A DNA stretch of 64,000 bases, from positions 806,001 to 870,000 of the forward strand of contig JAPSLO010000001.1 in the NCBI GenBank assembly GCA_031180725.1, given 5' to 3'. The notes below the pieces were generated by a model, which searched no databases, was not told the origin of the DNA, and saw nothing but the letters and a program-made list of their open reading frames with translations. Shown in pieces: positions 9,212 to 17,181 of this stretch (the stretch's first letter is position 1; every line of letters begins with the position of its first letter). The stretch comes from Roseomonas sp. GTDB taxonomy: Bacteria; Pseudomonadota; Alphaproteobacteria; Acetobacterales; Acetobacteraceae. Both the position numbers and the translations under genes were made by a program.

Positions 9212-10083
9212 TGGAGGCTCCGCGCGATGTGGTGCAGGCCGGCGGCGACCAGGTCCGGGTCGTGGCGGCGGACCTGCACGCCGCACTGGATCAGTGCGGC
9301 CTCGTACAATGCAGCGAGACGGGCGGCGGCGGCGAGCTCGACATGGCGCGCGCCCGTTTCCGCCAGCGCGGCCGTGACCTCATGCCCGATCAGCAGGCCG
9401 GAGAGGAAGCTCCGCGTCTCCTCCGGCTTCAGCCGGTCCATCAGATGCAGGGTGCGCGCGCCGAACAGGTGGTGCAGCAGCCCGCCTTGCTGACGGGCGC
9501 GGACCACGCCGCGGGCGAAGGCCTCCGGCTGATCTGGACCCTCCACGCTGGTCCGCGCCAGGATGGTGTGGGCGGAGAGCGCGCCGAAGGCCTCGCCGGT
9601 CATGTGTGTGGTGAAGTGGGTGATGCAGCCCTGCTCCAGCCGGGCCCATTTGCTGTGGGTGCCGGGCAGGCAGGCCAGCGCCGTGCCAGTGCGCTCGGCG
9701 AGCGCGACCAGCTTCGTTTCCTCGCCGCGCATCACGTCGGGGATGCCATCGGCGTCCTCAGTGGTCAGGCCCGGCACCAGCCGGATCTCGGCGCCCTCGA
9801 AGGGGATGGGGATGGTAGCGGCAGCGATCTCGGCCGGGCCGGCGGGGCAGCGCAGATAGGGCGCCTCCACCCAGCCTTGCCGGCTGCCCACCATGCCGCA
9901 GAGCAGCACCCGCGTCTCGCCGGCGGCCAGCCAGGGGGCGATCGCCTCGCGCAGTGCCGCGGGGAAGCCTCCTTCGGGCACGGTCATGATGCCACCGGCC
10001 TTGTCCAGCCGGTCCAGCACTGCGCCATCCGGCGCAATGCGATAGGCACGAAGGCTCGAAGTGCCCCAATCCACGCCGATCAT
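9202..10083 (-). CDS. dgoK: 2-dehydro-3-deoxygalactonokinase (DgoK)
   Basis: DgoK phosphorylates 2-keto-3-deoxygalactonate at the 6 position, feeding the aldolase encoded next to it (De Ley-Doudoroff pathway). The 293-residue length is normal. The N-terminus MIGVDWGTSSLRAYRI is the family's phosphate-1 loop. CGMVGSRQGWVEAPY, LPGTHSKWARL and the ITHFTTHMTGE segment are further DgoK landmarks of the ASKHA-type fold. It overlaps dgoA by 10 bp. Galactose dehydrogenase and galactonate dehydratase genes for the upstream steps are not in the window. Confidence 0.92.
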   Translation of the reverse strand: MIGVDWGTSSLRAYRIAPDGAVLDRLDKAGGIMTVPEGGFPAALREAIAPWLAAGETRVLLCGMVGSRQGWVEAPYLRCPAGPAEIAAATIPIPFEGAEIRLVPGLTTEDADGIPDVMRGEETKLVALAERTGTALACLPGTHSKWARLEQGCITHFTTHMTGEAFGALSAHTILARTSVEGPDQPEAFARGVVRARQQGGLLHHLFGARTLHLMDRLKPEETRSFLSGLLIGHEVTAALAETGARHVELAAAARLAALYEAALIQCGVQVRRHDPDLVAAGLHHIARSLQWV

Positions 10084-10130
10084 GCCTGCCAGCCCGCCAT
10101 GCCCGTTTCCACTCTACCGCTCCGGGATGC

Positions 10131-10227
10131 CCCGGACGACGTCCGGGCGCAACACCGTCGCGTCTTCCGGTCGCGGAAGGAGAAAGTGCCGGGGGCACGC
10201 CCCCCTCGCCAGCGGTGGCGGGAGGGG
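10131..10227. promoter_or_regulatory. Cluster of inverted repeats between the ABC importer and dgoK
   Basis: The 160-bp gap 10084-10243 carries no gene. It has a perfect 7-bp stem CCCGGAC/GTCCGGG with a three-base loop (10131-10147). A GTGCC/GGCAC hairpin lies about 40 bp further on. A longer imperfect stem CCCCTC..GCCA / TGGC..GAGGGG follows at about 10203-10227. They may separate the importer message from dgoKA, but no U-tract follows on the minus strand. Confidence 0.35.
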
Positions 10228-10243
10228 CGGCGGCAGGGCCGGC

Positions 10244-11134
10244 TCAGGCGCTGCCGAACTTCACGTGCTGCTGGTCGTTCTGGCCCCGCGTCGCCCAGCC
10301 GGTGGTACGGTCCTCTATCGCGACGGCGACGACATACATCGCTACGCCCAGTACCGCCGTCACCATCAGCCCGGCGAAGACCAGCGGCACGTCGAAGCGG
10401 GAGCTGGCCAGGATCATCAGGTGCCCGATGCCTTTGTTGGCTGCCACCGTCTCCGCGATGATGGAGCCGACGAAAGCCACGGTGATGGAAATTTTCAGCG
10501 AGGCGAAGAAATAGGGCATCGCCCGCGGCAGGCCGACCTTCCTGATGATGTCGGTATGCCGTGCGCCCAGCGCGCGCAGCACGTCGCGCAGTTCCGGTTC
10601 CACCGTGGCGATGCCGGTGGCCACGTTCACCACGATGGGGAAGAAGCTGATCAGGAAGGCGGTGATCACCGCCGGCACGGTGCCGATACCGAACCAGATC
10701 ACCAGGATCGGCACCACGGCCACCTTCGGGACGGAGTTGAAGCCGATCAGCAGCGGGTAAAGCCCGTGGTACAGCAGGGTAGAGCTGCCGATCGCGACCC
10801 CCAGGAGCAGGCCGAAGACGATGGCCAGGCCGAAGCCGATCAGCGTGGTCATCAGCGTCTGCCAGGAATTGTCCAGCAGCGGTGCCCACCACTTGACCAT
10901 GCTCAAGGCGATGTCGGAGGGAGCCGGCAGCACGAACTGAGGTATGTTGAAGGCATGCACCGCGGCTTCCCAGACCGCGAACATGCCGATGATGACCAAC
11001 CAAGGCAGCAGCGCCTGCAGGCGGCGGCGGCGGCGCGCCGCGGCGGCCATCGCCTCCAGCCGGCGCAGAGCCTCGGGCGACATGCCATTGTCGCCGGCGA
11101 TCGCATCGGAGCGCAGGACGGCTTCACTCGGCAT
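10244..11134 (-). CDS. ABC transporter permease, SsuC/TauC/NrtB type
   Basis: This is the inner-membrane permease of an importer in the nitrate/sulfonate/taurine/pyrimidine-precursor class. The 296-residue protein has an Ala/Arg-rich cytoplasmic N-terminus, then about six hydrophobic segments starting at ALLPWLVIIGMFAVWEA. The binding-protein-dependent permease EAA-loop region is LRDVLRALGARHTDIIRKVGLPRAMPYFFASLK, where the permease contacts the ATPase. The class hallmark VWEAAVHAFNIPQFVLPAPSDI is clear. It overlaps the ATPase gene by 11 bp. No NMT1/SsuA-like binding protein lies nearby, so the substrate is open. Confidence 0.88.
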   Translation of the reverse strand: MPSEAVLRSDAIAGDNGMSPEALRRLEAMAAAARRRRRLQALLPWLVIIGMFAVWEAAVHAFNIPQFVLPAPSDIALSMVKWWAPLLDNSWQTLMTTLIGFGLAIVFGLLLGVAIGSSTLLYHGLYPLLIGFNSVPKVAVVPILVIWFGIGTVPAVITAFLISFFPIVVNVATGIATVEPELRDVLRALGARHTDIIRKVGLPRAMPYFFASLKISITVAFVGSIIAETVAANKGIGHLMILASSRFDVPLVFAGLMVTAVLGVAMYVVAVAIEDRTTGWATRGQNDQQHVKFGSA

Positions 11135-11933
11135 GGACGATCTCCTCGCCCTTGCGGGCGGCGCTGATGTACTCGCGCAGGTCGTGCACCAGCGCGACGA
11201 ATTCGGGGCTGTAGGTGGTCTCCAGCGAGCGGGGGCGGGGGAAGTCCACCTTCCGCTCCGCGATGATGCGGCCGGGGCGGGCAGACATGACCAGCACGCG
11301 GTCGGCCAGATAGGCAGCCTCGCGCAGATCGTGCGTCACCAGGATGACGGTCGGCCGGCGGGCGATCCAGACATCCTGCAGCACGGCCCAGAGATCTTCC
11401 CTGGTGAAGACGTCCAGCGCGCCGAAGGGCTCGTCCAGCATCAGCAGGGCGGGTTCGTGGATCAGCGCGCGGCACAGGCTGGCGCGCTGCTGCATGCCGC
11501 CGGACAGCTGCCAGGGGAACTTCTTCTCGAAGCCGGCCAGGCCCACCAGGGCCAGCAGGTCGCGGGCGCGGGCTTCGTATTTCGCGCGTTCCCTGGACAG
11601 CAAGCGCCGATGCGGCTCCACCACTTCCAGCGGCAGCATCACATTGTTCAGGATGTTCCGCCACGGCAGCATGATGGGGTTCTGGAAGGCCATGCCGGCG
11701 ATGCTCAGTGGGCCGGCCACTTCGGTGCCGGAAACTACGACATGCCCTGCCGTGGCCGGCCACAGGCCGGTGACCAGGCGCATCAGCGTGGACTTCCCGC
11801 AGCCGGAGGGGCCGACCACAGCGATGAACTCGCCCTTCGCCACGTTCAGGCTGCATCCCTGCAGGGCAAGTGTGCCTTCCACGCCGCCGTAGCGCATGGC
11901 AACCCCGCTAATCTCTACGAACGGCCGTTCCAT
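11124..11933 (-). CDS. ABC transporter ATP-binding protein, SsuB/TauB/NrtD type
   Basis: This is the ATPase subunit that powers the permease encoded just downstream. The start at 11933 follows a G-rich stretch ending in CAGG and gives 269 residues. In-frame codons further upstream are low-complexity and were rejected. Walker A is GPSGCGKST (residues 41-49), the Q-loop is AFQNPIMLPWRNILNNV, the signature is LSGGMQQR, Walker B is LLMLDEPFGALD, and the H-loop is VTHDLREAAYLADRV. The Q-loop 'LPW' and H-loop 'REA' forms are typical of the taurine/sulfonate/nitrate group. The substrate cannot be named. Confidence 0.9.
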   Translation of the reverse strand: MERPFVEISGVAMRYGGVEGTLALQGCSLNVAKGEFIAVVGPSGCGKSTLMRLVTGLWPATAGHVVVSGTEVAGPLSIAGMAFQNPIMLPWRNILNNVMLPLEVVEPHRRLLSRERAKYEARARDLLALVGLAGFEKKFPWQLSGGMQQRASLCRALIHEPALLMLDEPFGALDVFTREDLWAVLQDVWIARRPTVILVTHDLREAAYLADRVLVMSARPGRIIAERKVDFPRPRSLETTYSPEFVALVHDLREYISAARKGEEIVHAE

Positions 11934-12066
11934 CCTGCCCCCCGACATCCAACCTCGGCATGCTTGTGGGTCACGCGGGGGCGGCCTCGCAAGACATGCG
12001 CCACCGGCGCCGGCCCACTCATTGGCGCGATAGCGTCCCCATCTGCCTTTCCATTGGGCGATATGC

Positions 12067-12906
12067 CTAACGAGAGGGCGATGCAAGCACAGCCGTGCAG
12101 GCCGCCGGCATGGCCGGTGGCGCGGTGGGGCGTGCGGTCGAGGTCGGTGGCCGACGGGCTTCCGCGGTGAACCACCAGGCCAGGGTCGAATCGCAGCCGT
12201 CCCCCTCAGGTGGGGGAGCGATGTCCCGGCAGTCCGGGTTGCCGGCCGGGCAGCGCAGGCGCACATGCATATGGCTGTCGTGCCCGCGCCAGGGGCGCAC
12301 CCGGCGCAGCCACGCCTCTCCGCCATGGTCGCGGCACAGCCGCCGCTTGATGGCCGGGTTCACCAGCACCCGGTCAACGCCCGGCGCTTCCGCCGCGATG
12401 CGGATCAGCGTGGCGTGGCGCGCGCTCCAGCGCGCGGGGTCCACCTCCTCCCCCTCCGGCTGCACCAGGGAAGGGATGTCGAGGTCTTCGCGCTGCGCCA
12501 CGGGCAGGCGCGGCTTGGGCCGAAGGTCCAGCCAGATGTCCACGTCCAGGCCGGACTGGTGGCTGGCATGGCCCCAGGGCATCGGTCCGCCACGCGGCTG
12601 GGCGATGTCGCCGATCCACAGATCGGGCAGCCCGGCCTCCCGTGCCCGGGCGGCGACATGCTCCACCAAGGCCAGCGTGGTCGGATGGCCCCAGTGACGG
12701 TTGCGGGAGACACGTACGGCCTGCCAGCCCGGCCCATCGGCGGGCAGGGCCACGCCGCCGGCCAAGCAGCCCAGGTTGGTGGTTCCTATGGAACGGGCCG
12801 GCCCGGCGCTGGGCTGGACGACTGCTGCCCAGTCCGCCGCCCTGGCGGGTAATCCTTCCGCCGCGGCGGCGGATCCGATCAGCAGTGCAACCAGGACATG
12901 CAGCAC
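12067..12906 (-). CDS. mepA: Penicillin-insensitive murein endopeptidase (MepA, M74)
   Basis: This periplasmic zinc (LAS-type) peptidase cleaves the D-Ala-mDAP cross-links of peptidoglycan. The 279-residue protein begins at a GTG (12906) with a cleavable hydrophobic leader ending near AAAAEG. The metal and catalytic signatures are present: His113/His116 and Asp121 in WGHASHQSGLDVDIW, and His209, His212 and His214 in GHDSHMHVRL. Conserved Cys residues sit in TTNLGCLAGG, RLCRDHGG, LRCPAGNPDC and GDGC, as in family members with disulfides. The last 30 residues are Pro/Ala/Thr-rich and probably disordered. It lies between an importer operon and the wza gene with no obvious link to either. Confidence 0.9.
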   Translation of the reverse strand: MLHVLVALLIGSAAAAEGLPARAADWAAVVQPSAGPARSIGTTNLGCLAGGVALPADGPGWQAVRVSRNRHWGHPTTLALVEHVAARAREAGLPDLWIGDIAQPRGGPMPWGHASHQSGLDVDIWLDLRPKPRLPVAQREDLDIPSLVQPEGEEVDPARWSARHATLIRIAAEAPGVDRVLVNPAIKRRLCRDHGGEAWLRRVRPWRGHDSHMHVRLRCPAGNPDCRDIAPPPEGDGCDSTLAWWFTAEARRPPTSTARPTAPPAMPAACTAVLASPSR

Positions 12907-12936
12907 GCTCGCAGGTTAGGGGGGTGTCGCGGGGTT

Positions 12937-12964
12937 GGGGAGGGGGTCTCCACCCCCTTTCCCC
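12937..12964 (-). terminator. Strong hairpin between wza and mepA
   Basis: AGGGGGT (12941-12947) pairs with ACCCCCT (12952-12958) around a four-base loop. Flanking GGGG and CCCC can extend the stem across a two-base bulge. It lies just after the wza-like gene on the minus strand. There is no clear U-tract, so factor-dependent termination or message protection are alternatives. Confidence 0.45.
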
Positions 12965-12973
12965 GGCGGCGCC

Positions 12974-13546
12974 TCAGAAGCGGCGTTCGTACACGGTCAC
13001 GACGTCACCCGGCATCAGCAACGCCTGGCGCGGCGCGCGGTATTCCCGCGGGCGGCCATCCTCGCCGACCCGCGTCACGCCGACATAATCGCGTATCGCG
13101 CGGTAGTTGAAGCCGCCGGCCACCGCGACGGCCGAGAGCGCGGTCATGCCAGGCTGGTAGGGGAACTGGCCGCCCCGCTCTACCTGGCCCAGCACGAAGA
13201 TGGGCCGATAGTTGATCACCTGGACCGCCACCGAGGGGTCGCGGAACAGGTTGCGTTCGGTCATCACGCGCTCAATGGCGCGCTCCACTTCCGTGGTCGT
13301 GCGGCCGCTGGCCTGGACGGTGCCGATGAGCGGAAGGGCCAACGTGCCGGCGTCGGTCACCCGGAACTCGCCCGTCAGGCGCGGATCGTTGAACACTGTA
13401 ACGCGAACCTGGTCCTCAGGGCCGAGGCGATAGGCGGTGCGCTCACCTTCCGGCAGTTGCGGCAAGCCGGCGGCGGGATCGGCACAGGCAGCCAAACCCG
13501 CAAGCGGCAGGATCGGCAAAAGCAGGGCAAGGCGACGCGAGGTCAT
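12974..13546 (-). CDS. Polysaccharide export lipoprotein (Wza/GumB/ExoF type)
   Basis: This is a predicted outer-membrane lipoprotein of the polysaccharide export family that forms the exit channel for capsule or exopolysaccharide. The start at 13546 follows AGAGGA and gives 190 residues. The leader MTSRRLALLLPILPLAGLAAC ends in an LAAC lipobox, with Cys21 the lipidated residue. The export domain begins at YRLGPEDQVRVTVFNDPRLTGEFRVTDAGTLALPLIGTV, followed by a SLBB-like part from YRPIFVLGQVERGGQFPYQPG. It is shorter than E. coli Wza (about 380 residues), so it has one SLBB repeat and probably no C-terminal alpha-barrel, as in GumB-like proteins. It is divergent from wzc and shares a 250-bp upstream region with it. 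Confidence 0.88.
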   Translation of the reverse strand: MTSRRLALLLPILPLAGLAACADPAAGLPQLPEGERTAYRLGPEDQVRVTVFNDPRLTGEFRVTDAGTLALPLIGTVQASGRTTTEVERAIERVMTERNLFRDPSVAVQVINYRPIFVLGQVERGGQFPYQPGMTALSAVAVAGGFNYRAIRDYVGVTRVGEDGRPREYRAPRQALLMPGDVVTVYERRF

Positions 13547-13796
13547 GGCGGGCGGTCCTCTTCTCTCTCCACCGGTCGACGAACGGCAGCGCCATTCGTG
13601 CCTGACGCGACGCAACTGCGGTCATCCCGTTTCCTTGCGACAGCGACTCATCACGGGCTTGTTTGCTCGCTCCCGGAACTGACGAGCATCGGAACGGTTG
13701 ATTTGCTGGACCGCGTGACCCGCCTGTTGCGCGGCCGTGCTGCCTGCTGCCGTTATCGGGCCGAGAACTTGCGGGCCCGGGGGGAGTTGCACCGCG
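13547..13796. promoter_or_regulatory. Divergent upstream region of wza-like and wzc-like genes
   Basis: This 250-bp gap between two head-to-head polysaccharide genes must hold promoters for both directions. I see no confident -35/-10 pair and no ORF with support. A Shine-Dalgarno-like GGGGAG sits about 10 bases before the wzc ATG, and AGAGGA precedes the wza start. Confidence 0.4.
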
Positions 13797-16064
13797 ATGC
13801 TGGACCGACCTGTAGCTGAGACACGGCCGCCCGCGGAGCGGCGGCCTCCTGCCCGCACCTTGCCCCAAGGGCCGGTCATCGAGCCCGAAGGCCTGAACCT
13901 CGCCGCGCTGATCGGCGCGCTCCGCCGGCGCCGCGCGGTGCTGATCGCCTGCCTGCTGGCCTTCCCGCTGGTGGCCTTCATCGCCGCCAAGAACATGACG
14001 CCGCGCTACACCGCGGCGACCACGGTGATGTTCGAGCCGCAGGAATATGCGGCGCGGGAGCTGCAGAGCATCTTGCGGGATGAAAGCACTACAGATGCCG
14101 TGCTGGCATCCCAGGTGGAAATCGTGCGCAGCCTGTCTGTCGCACGCCGCCTGGTTGCACGCTTCGGGCTGACCGAGCGAGACGAGTTCGCCTGGTGGCT
14201 GGAGGATCGCAAGCGGGCGGATACGCTGCCCTATCGGCTGCGGGAAAGCCTGGCGGACAGCGTCGCCGCCATTTCGCCTGACCTGGCGGAGTTCATCGCG
14301 CCGCGTCCCATTGCAAACATCCCGCCGCCCGAGATTGCTGAGATCCAGGCTGCGGAATCCGTGCTCGGCCGGCTGGAGGTGCAGGTCGTGCGCAACAGCC
14401 GTGTGCTGCAGATCCGCTTCACCAGCGAGGATCCGCAGCTTGCCGCCGCCGTGGCCAACCTGGCGGCCGAGCTCTATATCGCCGACCAGCTCGACGCAAA
14501 GTTCAACGCCGTGCGCCGCGCCAATGACTGGCTGGACGCCCGCGTGGCGCAGCTGCGTGAGGAGGTCAGCAAGAACGAGGCGCAGATCGCCGAGATCCGC
14601 AGCCAGGCTGGTCTGACGCGTGGCGTGAATGCCGGGCTGCAGACCGAGCAGATCAGCCGGATCACCCAGGACCTGGTGGAGGCGCGCAACGTCCTGGCTG
14701 GCGCGGAAGCCCGCCTGGGTGCCGCGCGGTCGGGCGGCGGGGGCTCGGACCTGACCGCGCTCGGTTCGGCCAACCTGGTGGCCCAGCGCACGGCACGGGA
14801 TGAGGCGCGGCGCGAACTGGACCGGCTTTCGGCCACGCTTGGCCCGGGCCATCCTGACGTGCGGGCCGCCGCCAGCCGGCTGGCGGCCGCGGAGCGCGCG
14901 GTGGGCGCGGAGACCAGCCGCGTGATCCAGGCACTGGATGCCGAGGCCCGCGCCGCGCGTGCCCGCGTCGCCAGCCTGGAGACCAGCCTGCGTGAGCAGC
15001 AGGACAGGCTGAACCGTACACAGGGCGCCGAAATCCGCCTGAACGCGCTGGAGCGCGAGACCGAGGCCGCGCGCAGCCTGCTGCGGGCCGTGCTGGAGCG
15101 CAGCCAGTCCACCGTCAGCCAGACGGCGATCGAGAAGCCGGATGCCCGCGTGCTGTCGCCGGCAACCGTCCCCGGCGTGCCGAGCTTCCCGAAGCCCACC
15201 CTGTTCGTGGCTGCCGCCGCGGCGCTGGGGGTCCTGTTCGGCCTTCTGCTGGTCTGGTTCTTGGAACAGGCGGACAGCACCATCCGCAGTGGCGACGAGA
15301 TCCGCTCGGCCCTCGGCCTACCCTGCCTGGCGCTGGTGCCGATGCTCCGCCGCGGCATCCTGGGGCGGCACCGTGTGGAGGACTACGTCGCCCGCAAGCC
15401 GCTGAGCCCATTCAGCGAGGCGATGCGCACCTTGCGCGCCGCCCTGTGGCTGGGCACCGAGCCGCCGAAGATCGTGGTGATCACCGCCGCCCGCCCGGGC
15501 GAGGGCAAGACCACCACGGCCATCGCCCTGTCGCGCAGCGCGGCGATGAACGGGGAGCGCGTGCTGCTGGTGGATTGCGACATCCGCCAGCCCAGCGTCG
15601 GCCGCGCCTTCCGCGCGGAAGCCGCCCCCGGGGTAACGGACCTGCTGCTGGGCCAGGCCAGCTACGACCAGATCGTCCGCCGCGACCATCTGACCGGGTT
15701 GGACTACATCCCGGCTGGCGCGGCGGAGATCCACTCCCTGGGCCTCTTCATGTCCGAGGCAATGGCCAGCCTGCTGGAGCGGGTGCGGCGGGACTACGAC
15801 CTGGTGGTCCTGGACGCCCCCCCGGCGCTGGCAATGGCCGATGCGCGCGTGGTGGCGCGCCTTGCGGATGCCACACTGCTGTGCGTGAAATGGCGCGATA
15901 CACCCCGGTCGGTAGTGCGCAACTCGCTTGCCCTGCTGGAGGACGCGAAGGCCCGCATCGTGGGCGCCGCGCTGACGCAGGTGGATGCGAAGACGCATCG
16001 CCGGTCGGGCTATGCCGACAGTGAAGTGTACCACCCGCGCTACAGCGGCTATTTCAGGGAGTAG
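13797..16064 (+). CDS. Polysaccharide co-polymerase with BY-kinase domain (Wzc/ExoP/GumC-like)
   Basis: This inner-membrane protein controls chain length and polymer export and autophosphorylates on tyrosine. The start at 13797 gives 755 residues. The N-terminal Wzz domain begins with a TM helix near residues 46-65, then a long periplasmic coiled-coil region. A second TM lies near 463-485 (LFVAAAAALGVLFGLLLVWF). The C-terminal kinase has Walker A around GEGKTT (residues 569-574), Walker A' LLVDCDIRQP (from about 590) and Walker B LVVLDAPP (about 668). The tail ends in a tyrosine cluster at residues 739, 745, 749 and 752, the expected phosphorylation sites. Both domains are in one chain, as in Wzc and ExoP. 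galE follows after four bases. Confidence 0.93.
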   Translation: MLDRPVAETRPPAERRPPARTLPQGPVIEPEGLNLAALIGALRRRRAVLIACLLAFPLVAFIAAKNMTPRYTAATTVMFEPQEYAARELQSILRDESTTDAVLASQVEIVRSLSVARRLVARFGLTERDEFAWWLEDRKRADTLPYRLRESLADSVAAISPDLAEFIAPRPIANIPPPEIAEIQAAESVLGRLEVQVVRNSRVLQIRFTSEDPQLAAAVANLAAELYIADQLDAKFNAVRRANDWLDARVAQLREEVSKNEAQIAEIRSQAGLTRGVNAGLQTEQISRITQDLVEARNVLAGAEARLGAARSGGGGSDLTALGSANLVAQRTARDEARRELDRLSATLGPGHPDVRAAASRLAAAERAVGAETSRVIQALDAEARAARARVASLETSLREQQDRLNRTQGAEIRLNALERETEAARSLLRAVLERSQSTVSQTAIEKPDARVLSPATVPGVPSFPKPTLFVAAAAALGVLFGLLLVWFLEQADSTIRSGDEIRSALGLPCLALVPMLRRGILGRHRVEDYVARKPLSPFSEAMRTLRAALWLGTEPPKIVVITAARPGEGKTTTAIALSRSAAMNGERVLLVDCDIRQPSVGRAFRAEAAPGVTDLLLGQASYDQIVRRDHLTGLDYIPAGAAEIHSLGLFMSEAMASLLERVRRDYDLVVLDAPPALAMADARVVARLADATLLCVKWRDTPRSVVRNSLALLEDAKARIVGAALTQVDAKTHRRSGYADSEVYHPRYSGYFRE

Positions 16065-16068
16065 GACC

Positions 16069-17070
16069 TTGGCGCGTTTCCTGGTGACCGGCGGTGCGGG
16101 TTATGTGGGCAGCCACACTGTGCTGGCGCTGCTCGACCGCGGGGATGAGGTCGTGGTGCTGGACGATCTCTCCAAAGGCCACCGGGCAGCCGTTCCGGCG
16201 GCGGCGAAGCTGGTGATAGGGCGGTGCGACGACGCCGCCGCCCTGGAGCGAGCCTTCGCCCTCGGCCCCTTCGAGGCGGTGTTTCATTTCGCCGCCCTCT
16301 CCCTGGTGGGCGACAGCATGCGCCAGCCGCTGCGCTACATGGCGGAGAACCTGGCGAACATGAGCGCGGTCGCGGGCGCTGCCGTCCAGGCTGGCGTCCG
16401 CAAGTTCGTGCTCTCCTCCACGGCGGCGCTGTTCGGCTTCCCCGAACGCATCCCGATCGACGAGGAGCAGCGCCTCGGCCCCGTCTCGCCCTACGGCGAG
16501 AGCAAGCTGATGTGCGAGCGGGCGCTGGATTGGGCGGAGAAGATCCACGGGCTCCGCTTCGCCTCTTTGCGCTACTTCAACGCGGCCGGCGCTGATCCGG
16601 CCGGTCGCGCCGGCGAGGACCACGATCCGGAGACGCATCTCGTGCCGTTGGCGATCGGGGCCGCCATGGGGCTACGCCCGCCGCTGACGGTCTTCGGCAC
16701 GGACTACGAGACGCCAGACGGGACCGGCGTGCGCGATTACGTGCATGTCTCGGACCTGGCGGATGCTCATCTGCGCGTACTGCCGCTGCTGGATCACCGG
16801 TCGGTGCGGTACAATCTGGGCAATGGCCTCGGCTATTCCGTGCGTCAGGTGATCGATACGGTGACACGCATCGGTGGTCGCGCGGTGCCGCATGCGCTTG
16901 GGCCGCGGCGCGAGGGCGATCCTGCAGTGCTGGTGGCGTCCTCGGCGCGGCTGCGGGCGGATACAGGCTGGTCGCCGCGCTTTCCGGCGCTGGAAGACAT
17001 CGTGCGCACCGCCTGGGCTTGGCACCAGGCTCATCCGCATGGATACAAGGACGAGAAGGCCGCTGCGTGA
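16069..17070 (+). CDS. galE: UDP-glucose 4-epimerase family protein (GalE-like)
   Basis: This is an NAD-dependent sugar-nucleotide epimerase of the extended SDR family, probably interconverting UDP-glucose and UDP-galactose for the polymer made here. The best start is a TTG at 16069, preceded by AGGGAG overlapping the end of wzc. It gives 333 residues beginning with the Rossmann motif GGAGYVGSH; earlier in-frame ATGs lie inside wzc. The catalytic YxxxK is SPYGESK with Ser/Thr in LSSTAALFG. LRYFNAAGADP and RDYVHVSDLADAH are GalE landmarks. Other UDP-hexose or UDP-HexNAc epimerases share these motifs, so substrate is inferred. Confidence 0.88.
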   Translation: MARFLVTGGAGYVGSHTVLALLDRGDEVVVLDDLSKGHRAAVPAAAKLVIGRCDDAAALERAFALGPFEAVFHFAALSLVGDSMRQPLRYMAENLANMSAVAGAAVQAGVRKFVLSSTAALFGFPERIPIDEEQRLGPVSPYGESKLMCERALDWAEKIHGLRFASLRYFNAAGADPAGRAGEDHDPETHLVPLAIGAAMGLRPPLTVFGTDYETPDGTGVRDYVHVSDLADAHLRVLPLLDHRSVRYNLGNGLGYSVRQVIDTVTRIGGRAVPHALGPRREGDPAVLVASSARLRADTGWSPRFPALEDIVRTAWAWHQAHPHGYKDEKAAA

Positions 17071-17083
17071 CCCAAAAACACCG

Positions 17084-17104
17084 GCTGCCGCAAGAAGCGG
17101 CGGC
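17084..17104 (+). terminator. Hairpin after galE
   Basis: GCCGC (17087-17091) and GCGGC (17097-17101) flank an AAGAA loop. Three further pairs, including one G-T, extend the stem to 8 bp. It starts 14 bases after the galE stop. No T-run follows. Confidence 0.35.
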
Positions 17105-17181
17105 GCGGTTCCGGGTCGGAAACCAACGCGCTTCCTTATCGTTTCTTCCGCCTAGCGAGGCTGGCGCAAGCGGGGGGTTGT

